5,568 nt of DNA from Pseudomonadota bacterium. Its GTDB lineage: Bacteria > Pseudomonadota > Alphaproteobacteria > Rhizobiales > Rhizobiaceae. Shown here piece after piece: positions 1 through 4,244 of the stretch; within the stretch, counting starts at the first letter, position 1; every line of letters begins with the position of its first letter. Location: positions 1 through 5,568 of the forward strand of contig QGUU01000192.1 in NCBI GenBank assembly GCA_003242525.1. Reading direction: 5' to 3'. The notes under the pieces were generated by a model. The model had not been told where the DNA came from and ran no database searches. It saw nothing but the letters and a program-made list of their open reading frames with translations. The translations under genes were made by a program, and so were the position numbers.

Positions 1-1
1 G

Positions 2-220
2 TTCTTTCTGTTCCTGGTGCTGCCTTTCGGCCTGAGGACGCAGGACGAGGACAATGAAGTCACCCTGGGTACGGTGCCGAGTGCGCCGCGCGGGCCACAC
101 ATGCGCCGCGCTGCGCTGTGGACCACTCTCATTACCCTGATATTCATCGGTGTGCTTTACGGGGTGGTGGACGGGCTCGGCCTGGGTTTTGAGAATCTGC
201 CGCGCTTCGTGCCCGACTAG
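2..220 (+). CDS. DUF1467 family small membrane protein, 3' end only
   Basis: This is the C-terminal part of a small inner membrane protein of unknown function; the start lies upstream of the window. The visible 72 residues begin inside a hydrophobic segment (FFLFLVLPFGL), followed by a polar stretch (RTQDEDNEVTLGTVPSAPRGP) and a second membrane helix (about residues 39-61 of the visible part, ALWTTLITLIFIGVLYG), ending in a short tail and a TAG stop at 218-220. Two helices joined by a segment of the type LPFGxRTQ...GTxPSAP, then basic residues and ALWTT, is the pattern I know from DUF1467 proteins (about 90-100 residues). In rhizobial genomes these often lie just upstream of proS, as here. 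Family assignment is from remembered pattern and synteny. The frame must be open through the window edge; the GTG at 17 is an internal valine codon, not the start. No biochemical role is known to me. Confidence 0.8.
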   Translation, partial: FFLFLVLPFGLRTQDEDNEVTLGTVPSAPRGPHMRRAALWTTLITLIFIGVLYGVVDGLGLGFENLPRFVPD

Positions 221-265
221 GCTTTTCCTTGCAGGATAGGATCGAGGCGCAATCGCTTGATTGCC

Positions 266-299
266 AAAAAAAATGCAAGGCTGAAAGCCTTGCAGTTTT
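266..299. terminator. Rho-independent hairpin, strongest on the minus strand
   Basis: A perfect 9-bp inverted repeat (TGCAAGGCT, 274-282; AGCCTTGCA, 286-294) with a 3-base GAA spacer forms a stable hairpin. On the plus strand it is followed by only GTTTTA (295-300), giving a weak terminator 54 bases after the DUF1467 stop. On the minus strand it is followed directly by eight T's (complement of A266-A273), a textbook intrinsic terminator. Since no minus-strand protein gene lies to its right, the better-formed direction points to a non-coding transcript ending here. Confidence 0.8.
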
Positions 300-360
300 A
301 ACGCGTCCGATCTGCTTTCCGGTTTCCCGGCGGCTGCGAGTAACCGCGCCTAGATCGCAT
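298..360 (-). other. Possible 20-codon ORF inside the small RNA candidate
   Basis: Within the minus-strand RNA candidate, an ATG (360-358) opens a 20-residue frame, MRSRRGYSQPPGNRKADRTR, ending with TAA at 300-298, just before the terminator stem. It is strongly basic. A GGGAGG motif (366-361) directly abuts the ATG with no spacer, which is too close for a normal Shine-Dalgarno interaction, so translation is doubtful. An ORF of this length can occur by chance. It is recorded because it fits neatly between the fold and the terminator. Confidence 0.12.
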
Positions 361-424
361 CCTCCCAAGACTTTGACCGCGCAGGAAGGCGGGTTGTTTG
401 TTCCGCCCTCTCAGTTATGCGTAA

Positions 425-453
425 ACTCTAGCCATGCGCGCGCGCCATGTCAC
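425..453 (-). promoter_or_regulatory. Candidate sigma70-type promoter for the minus-strand RNA
   Basis: Read on the minus strand, GTGACA (453-448; five of six to TTGACA) is followed after exactly 17 bases by TAGAGT (430-425; four of six to TATAAT). A start at about 418 would lie six bases past the -10 box. The spacer is GC-rich and includes an alternating (GC)5 run. No minus-strand protein gene lies within reach, so if real this promoter serves the RNA ending at 266. Confidence 0.45.
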
Positions 454-461
454 GAAAAATT

Positions 462-479
462 TTGCCCTGAAACGGGCAA
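462..479. other. Small inverted repeat TTGCCC / GGGCAA
   Basis: A 6-bp perfect inverted repeat (462-467 and 474-479) encloses a six-base TGAAAC loop. On the minus strand it is followed by AAAATTTTT, so it could act as a weak terminator shielding the promoter at 425-453, or as a protein-binding palindrome. No family is assigned. Confidence 0.35.
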
Positions 480-482
480 TCC

Positions 483-498
483 TGTGATGCAGTGCACA
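483..498. promoter_or_regulatory. CRP/FNR-superfamily-like operator
   Basis: TGTGA (483-487), six bases, then GCACA (494-498) matches the CRP consensus TGTGA-N6-TCACA at nine of ten positions. Its centre (490.5) is about 72 bases upstream of the predicted start of the minus-strand RNA, close to the spacing used by class I CRP activators. It is also about 145 bases upstream of the proS start codon. It is a single site seen by eye. Rhizobial CRP-like proteins may prefer different half-sites, so the regulator is unknown. Confidence 0.25.
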
Positions 499-635
499 AT
501 GATTGGGCGTCCATTCGTCAGTTGTTCACGAGCCTCTCTGGCGCGGGTTTCCATTCCGCCTTGAAATGGCTATGAAGCCTCTGCAAACAGCCTTTCGCGC
601 GCCGATTCCGGCGCCCCCTTTTCACGGATTTCTGC

Positions 636-1964
636 ATGCGTCTGTCGCGCTACTTCCTGCCCATTCTGAAAGAAAATCCGCGCGAGGCCGAGATCGTGTC
701 GCATCGCCTGATGCTGCGCGCCGGCATGATCCGCCAGCAGGCTGCGGGGTCATTCTCCTGGCTGCCGCTAGGCAAGCGCGTGCTCGACAAGGTCTGCAAC
801 ATCATTCGCGAGGAGCAGAACCGGGCCGGCGCGCTGGAAGTCATCATGCCGACCATTCAGTCGGCCGATCTGTGGCGCGAGAGCGGCCGCTACGATGATT
901 ATGGCAAGGAGATGTTGCGCATCAAGGACCGCCACGAGCGCGACATGCTCTACGGGCCGACCAATGAGGAAATGGTGACGGAGATTTTCCGCGCCTATGT
1001 CAAATCCTACAAGGATTTGCCGCTCAACCTCTACCATATCCAGTGGAAGTTTCGGGACGAGGTGAGGCCGCGCTTTGGCGTGATGCGCTCACGCGAGTTC
1101 CTGATGAAGGACGCTTATTCCTTCGATCTCGATTTTGAAGGCGCCAGAGCGGCCTACAACCGCATGTTCGTGTCGTACTTGAGGACGTTCACGCGCATGG
1201 GCCTGCAGGCTATCCCCATGCGTGCCGAGACGGGTCCTATCGGCGGTGACCTTTCGCACGAGTTCATCATCCTGGCCGATACGGGGGAAAGCCAGGTTTA
1301 TTGCGACCGCAAGTACCTTTCACTCGAAGTGCCTGGCGAAAAGACCAATTTCGCAGATGCTGCCGAGATTGCCGAGGTCGTGAAGAGATGGACCACACCT
1401 TACGCCGCGACCGACGAGATGCATGACGAAACGGCATGGACCGAGGTCCCGGAGGCCGACCGGCTTTCGGCGCGCGGTATCGAGGTTGGCCACATCTTTC
1501 ACTTTGGCGACAAATATTCGAGGCCGATGGGGGCGAAGGTGACTGGCCCTGACGGCAAGGATCATTTCGTTTCCGGCGGCTCGTATGGGATCGGTCCGAC
1601 CCGCCTTGTGGCAGCCATCATAGAGGCCAGTCATGACGAGAACGGCATCATATGGCCGGAGGCGGTAGCCCCCTTCCATGTCGCGCTCATCAACATGAAG
1701 CCCGGCGATCCCGGCTGCGACACGCTCTGCGAAAAACTGCTGGCCGCATACGAAGCGGCAGGGCGCGAAGTGCTTTATGACGACACCGACAACCGGGCGG
1801 GTGCGAAGTTCGCAACGGCGGATCTTATCGGGCTGCCCTGGCAGGTGATTGTCGGGCCTCGCGGCGTTGGCGAGGGTACCGTCGAAGTGAAGAACCGCAG
1901 GACCGGCGAACGGGAAGTGAAGAAGATCGATGATCTTCTGGCTACCATGGGGAAAGCCGGGTGA
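636..1964 (+). CDS. proS: Prolyl-tRNA synthetase, short alphaproteobacterial type
   Basis: This cytoplasmic class II synthetase joins L-proline to tRNA-Pro using ATP. The 442 residues begin [15 protein letters not shown], the usual start of alphaproteobacterial ProRS. Motif 1 lies at about 63-80 (ending [10 protein letters not shown]), the TNEE loop at 109-112, motif 2 at about 139-158 ([10 protein letters not shown]...[11 protein letters not shown]) and motif 3 at 316-325 ([10 protein letters not shown]). The anticodon-binding domain spans about 345-440. The enzyme is about 130 residues shorter than the E. coli form: between motifs 2 and 3 there is only a short insert (about 220-285) instead of the full YbaK-like editing domain, as in the Rhodopseudomonas palustris enzyme. 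Clearing of Ala-tRNA-Pro would therefore need a separate trans-editing protein. The ATG at 636 has only a weak GGA (626-628) upstream. The TGA overlaps the GTG start of the next gene. No clear promoter was found. Confidence 0.97.
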   Translation: MRLSRYFLPILKENPREAEIVSHRLMLRAGMIRQQAAGSFSWLPLGKRVLDKVCNIIREEQNRAGALEVIMPTIQSADLWRESGRYDDYGKEMLRIKDRHERDMLYGPTNEEMVTEIFRAYVKSYKDLPLNLYHIQWKFRDEVRPRFGVMRSREFLMKDAYSFDLDFEGARAAYNRMFVSYLRTFTRMGLQAIPMRAETGPIGGDLSHEFIILADTGESQVYCDRKYLSLEVPGEKTNFADAAEIAEVVKRWTTPYAATDEMHDETAWTEVPEADRLSARGIEVGHIFHFGDKYSRPMGAKVTGPDGKDHFVSGGSYGIGPTRLVAAIIEASHDENGIIWPEAVAPFHVALINMKPGDPGCDTLCEKLLAAYEAAGREVLYDDTDNRAGAKFATADLIGLPWQVIVGPRGVGEGTVEVKNRRTGEREVKKIDDLLATMGKAG

Positions 1965-3265
1965 ATGACAAGGCGGCCATAGTGACCACTCACGCCAAGT
2001 CCGCGGCAGGCGCTGGCCCGTTCTCCGGCTTCGAGCGCATGGTGGCCTGGCGCTATCTGCGTTCCCGCCGCAAGGAAACCGTGATTTCCGTCATTGCCTC
2101 GATCTCCTTTCTGGGGATCATGCTTGGCGTTGCCACATTGATTGTCGTCATGGCGGTGATGAACGGCTTTCGTGCCGAATTGCTCACCCGCATTCTCGGG
2201 ATCAATGGGCACCTGATTGTCACGCCGGTCGACATGCCGCTGGAGGACTACGCGGCCGTGGCCGACCGCATCAATCAGGTTCAGGGCATCAAATATGCGG
2301 TCCCGCTGATCGACGGCCAGGTTCTTGCGCAGGGCAATGTCGGCTCGGGCACCGGTGCGCTGGTGCGCGGCATACGCGGCCAGGACCTGGCGAAGGTTTC
2401 ACTGGTCGCGGATAACATCAGGCAGGGCTCGCTTGCCGACTTCGACACGAGCGAGGGCGTGGCGATTGGCACACGCATGGCGCAGAATCTCGGTCTCGTG
2501 CTCGGTGATGTCATCACGCTGATCTCGCCGGATGGAGATGCAACGCCCCTCGGCACGATGCCCCGGCTGAAGGGCTATCCGGTTGTCGCCATCTTCGAGG
2601 TCGGCATGTCGGAATATGACAGCTCCATCATCTACATGCCTTTCGAAGAAGCCCAGCTCTATTTCAACCAGGAGGGCAGGGCGCAGCTGATCGAGGTCTA
2701 TGTCGACAATCCGGATGCGGTCGATGCGCTGAAGCCGAAAGTGGAGGAAGCTGCGCAGCGCCAGATATTCCTGACTGATTGGCGCCAGCGCAACCAGACC
2801 TTTTTCTCGGCCCTGCAGGTGGAACGCAACGTCATGTTCATGATCCTGACGCTGATCGTTCTGGTGGCGGCGTTGAACATCATTTCCGGCCTGGTAATGC
2901 TGGTAAAGGACAAGGGCCATGACATCGCGATACTGCGCACCATGGGCGCGACGCGCGGCGCGATCCTGCGCATTTTCCTTATGACAGGTGCGGCAATCGG
3001 TGTTGTCGGCACGATCGCCGGTGTGGTCCTGGGCACCGTCGTTTGCCTCAACATCGAGCGCATTCGTGAATTCTTCTCCTGGCTGTCGGGAACGGTTCTG
3101 TTCAATCCGGAACTCTATTTCCTCAGCCAGTTGCCCGCGCGCATGGACCTCTCCGAAACGCTTTCGGTGGTCGCCATGGCGCTGATCCTGTCGTTTCTCG
3201 CAACGCTGTTTCCGGCTTGGCGTGCAGCGCGGCTGGAGCCCGTCGAAGCCCTGAGGTACGAATGA
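1961..3265 (+). CDS. lolC: Lipoprotein-releasing ABC transporter permease (LolC/LolE family)
   Basis: This inner membrane permease works with the ATPase LolD to extract mature lipoproteins from the inner membrane and pass them to LolA. The 434-residue protein shows the FtsX/MacB-type layout: a cytoplasmic N-terminus, TM1 (about 41-68, [21 protein letters not shown]), a periplasmic domain (about 69-289), then TM2 (about 290-316), TM3 (about 335-363) and TM4 (about 399-420). The cytoplasmic loop [17 protein letters not shown] (316-332) is the coupling segment facing LolD, and the C-terminus [17 protein letters not shown] is typical. The start is GTG at 1961, overlapping the proS stop (GTGA) and preceded by GGGGAAAG. 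The ATG at 1965 is in the wrong frame, and the in-frame ATG at 2039 would cut off 26 residues. Only one permease gene is present, so the complex may be a homodimer as described for LolDF systems. The symbol lolC is used by convention; lolE or lolF are equally possible. Confidence 0.94.
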   Translation: MNDKAAIVTTHAKSAAGAGPFSGFERMVAWRYLRSRRKETVISVIASISFLGIMLGVATLIVVMAVMNGFRAELLTRILGINGHLIVTPVDMPLEDYAAVADRINQVQGIKYAVPLIDGQVLAQGNVGSGTGALVRGIRGQDLAKVSLVADNIRQGSLADFDTSEGVAIGTRMAQNLGLVLGDVITLISPDGDATPLGTMPRLKGYPVVAIFEVGMSEYDSSIIYMPFEEAQLYFNQEGRAQLIEVYVDNPDAVDALKPKVEEAAQRQIFLTDWRQRNQTFFSALQVERNVMFMILTLIVLVAALNIISGLVMLVKDKGHDIAILRTMGATRGAILRIFLMTGAAIGVVGTIAGVVLGTVVCLNIERIREFFSWLSGTVLFNPELYFLSQLPARMDLSETLSVVAMALILSFLATLFPAWRAARLEPVEALRYE

Positions 3266-3945
3266 AGGGCGAAGTCATCATCGAACTGAAAGGGGTTTCG
3301 CGCCATTACGTCCAGGGCTCGCGCCGGCTCACCATTCTGAACGGGGCCGATTTTTTGCTGCACCAGGGCGAAATGGTGGCTTTGGTCGCGCCTTCGGGAA
3401 CGGGAAAATCCACCCTGTTGCATACGGCCGGCCTTCTGGAGCGACCCGACGCCGGCGAGGTAATCCTGGCTGGCCGCTCCTGCGGTGGCCTGTCAGATGA
3501 CGAGAGAACCGCTATCCGACGCAACGATCTCGGCTTCGTCTACCAGTTTCATCATCTGCTGCCGGAATTCTCGGCACTCGAAAACATCATGATGCCGCAG
3601 CTGATCAAGGGGCTTCCGAAGCAGGTCGCGGCGGAGCGCGCGGCCCAACTGCTGGACTACATGAAGATCGGCAACCGTGCCCAGCACCGGCCGGCCGAGC
3701 TTTCCGGCGGCGAACAGCAGCGTGTGGCCATTGCGCGCGCCGTGGCGAACGCGCCACTGGTGCTTTTTGCCGACGAGCCCACCGGAAATCTCGACCCGGG
3801 CACGGCGTCTTATGTTTTCGATGCGCTGGAAGCGCTGGTCAGGCAGTCCGGATTGGCAGCACTCATCGCCACACACAATCATGAGCTCGCCCGGCGCATG
3901 GACCGGAGAGTTACGCTCTCTGACGGAAAGATCGTACCGCTGTAA
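3262..3945 (+). CDS. lolD: Lipoprotein-releasing ABC transporter ATP-binding protein
   Basis: This cytoplasmic ATPase of the Lol exporter powers release of lipoproteins by the permease encoded just upstream. The 227 residues contain all nucleotide-binding motifs: Walker A (43-51, APSGTGKST), Q-loop (Q95 in [17 protein letters not shown]), ABC signature LSGGE (148-152), Walker B LVLFADE (166-172) followed by PTGNLD, and the switch histidine H205 (IATHNHE). The first Walker A glycine is alanine (APSG rather than GPSG). I remember this from other rhizobial LolD proteins, so it is probably not damaging. The ATG at 3262 overlaps the lolC stop as ATGA and has GAGG (3253-3256) at good spacing. An upstream in-frame TTG at 3217 would add 15 residues lying inside lolC and is rejected. 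MacB/FtsE-type ATPases are relatives, but the [12 protein letters not shown] stretch and the context favour LolD. Confidence 0.96.
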   Translation: MKGEVIIELKGVSRHYVQGSRRLTILNGADFLLHQGEMVALVAPSGTGKSTLLHTAGLLERPDAGEVILAGRSCGGLSDDERTAIRRNDLGFVYQFHHLLPEFSALENIMMPQLIKGLPKQVAAERAAQLLDYMKIGNRAQHRPAELSGGEQQRVAIARAVANAPLVLFADEPTGNLDPGTASYVFDALEALVRQSGLAALIATHNHELARRMDRRVTLSDGKIVPL

Positions 3946-4034
3946 GTCGGCGATTCCGACCCTCCGCGTGCCAGGCTGGGTAAATCCCGACTTATACGCT
4001 CGCGCTGCTCCAGCGGTTGAGATGCCGCAGCCGT

Positions 4035-4053
4035 TTAACATTGTCTTAACCAT
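4035..4053 (+). promoter_or_regulatory. CtrA-type binding box TTAA-N7-TTAACCAT
   Basis: TTAA (4035-4038), seven bases, then TTAACCAT (4046-4053) is an exact match to the full CtrA recognition motif known from Caulobacter and rhizobia (TTAA-N7-TTAA), with an extended second half-site. CtrA is the cell-cycle master response regulator of alphaproteobacteria. The box overlaps the -35 region of the candidate promoter at 4041-4069, the arrangement seen at CtrA-controlled promoters. The match is seen directly; binding is inferred. Confidence 0.5.
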
Positions 4054-4069
4054 ACGCCGACAGGATAAG
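4041..4069 (+). promoter_or_regulatory. Candidate promoter downstream of lolD
   Basis: TTGTCT (4041-4046; four of six to TTGACA), a 17-base spacer, and GATAAG (4064-4069; four of six to TATAAT) form a modest promoter with ideal spacing. Transcription would start near 4076 and reach the terminator at 4167-4191 without any substantial ORF. The -35 box lies inside the CtrA-type box, so a weak core promoter dependent on an activator, or a repressed one, is plausible. Confidence 0.35.
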
Positions 4070-4114
4070 CGTCTGCTGTCGCATTGCCGTGATGTTCTTC
4101 CGGTAAAAGGCAGT

Positions 4115-4158
4115 TGTCGAACGACGTCGACCGCGGATGTACCGGCGACGTCGCGACA
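4115..4158 (+). other. Long stem-loop built on two CGACGTCG palindromes
   Basis: TGTCG (4115-4119) pairs with CGACA (4154-4158); after an AA bulge, CGACGTCG (4122-4129) pairs with CGACGTCG (4146-4153); after a bulged A, CCG (4131-4133) pairs with CGG (4143-4145) around a nine-base loop. The total is 16 Watson-Crick pairs with two small bulges on one side. No T-run follows it, so it is not the terminator itself. It may protect the 3' end of the lolD mRNA or be the body of a small RNA. Confidence 0.7.
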
Positions 4159-4166
4159 GACGAGGA

Positions 4167-4191
4167 AGCGGGGCCCAGGCTCCGCTTTTTT
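4167..4191 (+). terminator. Rho-independent terminator of the proS-lolC-lolD side
   Basis: AGCGGGGC (4167-4174) and GCTCCGCT (4179-4186) form an 8-bp stem with one G-U pair and a CCAG loop, running into six T's (4186-4191). It is placed about 220 bases after the lolD stop and stops plus-strand transcription before the convergent omp gene. On the minus strand no T-run follows. Confidence 0.88.
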
Positions 4192-4244
4192 GTTGCCCGG
4201 ACGACGGAAAGGCAATTGGCAGCCTTCGCCTGCTTGAAACGGCT

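Larger units (their letters stand above)
266..418 (-). ncRNA. Candidate small RNA of about 150 nt, family not recognised
   Basis: The case rests on three things seen together on the minus strand: a sigma70-type promoter (425-453), a strong intrinsic terminator (stem 274-294 plus T8 at 266-273), and strong local folds between them. The 5' end is predicted near 418, six bases past the -10 box, giving an RNA of about 150 nt. Visible folds in order are an 8-bp stem (403-410 with 385-392, one G-U, 10-base loop), a CCGG-GAAA-CCGG hairpin with a GNRA tetraloop (319-330), and the terminator hairpin. A GGGAGG (366-361) lies in a region I cannot fold confidently. I considered 6S RNA, SRP RNA, RNase P RNA and tmRNA and saw none of their signatures. 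It does not match any rhizobial sRNA family I can recall. Exact ends are inferred. Confidence 0.42.
221..635. other. Intergenic region, no protein gene supported
   Basis: These 415 bases separate the DUF1467 gene from proS. I find no reading frame with both a credible ribosome binding site and a protein-like composition. The stretch holds a bidirectional hairpin terminator (266-299), a candidate minus-strand small RNA (266-418) with its promoter (425-453), a hairpin at 462-479, and a CRP-like palindrome (483-498). For the plus strand I looked for a proS promoter in 480-635. A TTGAAA at 561-566 resembles a -35 box, but nothing 16-18 bases downstream resembles a -10 box, so the proS promoter remains unplaced. 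A GATTC (CcrM-type GANTC) lies at 604-608. Confidence 0.6.
4076..4191 (+). ncRNA. Candidate CtrA-linked small RNA, or lolD 3' UTR
   Basis: Between the candidate promoter and a strong terminator lies about 116 nt with no ORF longer than four codons (ATG at 4092, stop 4104-4106). The transcript would have a single-stranded 5' part (about 4076-4114), a long stem-loop (4115-4158) and the terminator hairpin (4167-4191). This single-stranded leader, stem and terminator layout is usual for bacterial small regulatory RNAs. The same RNA could instead be only the tail of the proS-lolC-lolD mRNA, or be released from it by processing. I recognise no RNA family. Confidence 0.33.
3946..4244. other. Intergenic region between convergent lolD and omp genes
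   Basis: This is about 300 bases without a protein gene. It opens with a 5-bp hairpin right after the lolD stop (GTCGG 3946-3950, CCGAC 3956-3960), which has no T-run and so is not a terminator on its own. It then carries a CtrA-type box (4035-4053), a candidate promoter (4041-4069), a long stem-loop (4115-4158) and a strong terminator (4167-4191). The remaining 50 bases to the omp stop contain no T-run terminator for the minus-strand gene. The 4167-4186 stem would also form in that transcript, but without a following T tract. Confidence 0.65.

Noticed and set aside
144..368. Minus-strand reading frame of 74 codons overlapping the DUF1467 gene
   Set aside because: It runs through the minus-strand terminator and into the antisense of a real gene; the sequence is low-complexity and Arg/Pro-rich.
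229..564. Plus-strand reading frame of 111 codons in the gap before proS
   Set aside because: It starts with TTG, runs straight through the terminator hairpin, and its composition (many Cys, Pro, Arg and Ser) is not protein-like. No ribosome binding site fits.
561..566. TTGAAA as the -35 box of a proS promoter
   Set aside because: No acceptable -10 box lies 16-18 bases downstream.
221..635. tRNA, rRNA, CRISPR array or insertion sequence in the long gap
   Set aside because: No cloverleaf, no spaced direct repeats, and no terminal inverted repeats or transposase fragments were seen.
503..898. Plus-strand reading frame of 131 codons overlapping the start of proS
   Set aside because: It overlaps proS in another frame with an Ala/Arg/His-rich, shadow-type composition.
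1965..1967. ATG as start of the lolC gene
   Set aside because: It is in the proS frame, not the permease frame; GTG 1961 is in frame and overlaps the proS stop.
1775..2212. Minus-strand frame across the proS-lolC junction
   Set aside because: It is the complement of two well-supported genes and has no recognisable domain.
2399..2920. Minus-strand frame of 173 codons inside lolC
   Set aside because: It is antisense to the permease gene, His/Arg/Asp-rich, and typical of shadows in GC-rich DNA.
3217..3261. Upstream TTG extension of lolD by 15 residues
   Set aside because: It lies inside lolC, lacks a ribosome binding site, and ATG 3262 has GAGG and an ATGA overlap with the expected LolD N-terminus.
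3946..3960. GTCGG-CGATT-CCGAC hairpin right after lolD as its terminator
   Set aside because: The stem is only 5 bp and no T-run follows; the strong terminator is at 4167-4191.
3493..4215. Minus-strand frame of 240 codons antisense to lolD
   Set aside because: It runs through the terminator and long stem-loop as well as lolD, with no family pattern and no ribosome binding site.
3677..4237. Plus-strand frame of 186 codons overlapping lolD and the spacer
   Set aside because: It is out of frame with lolD and continues through the long stem and terminator, so its protein would be encoded by RNA structure; shadow composition.
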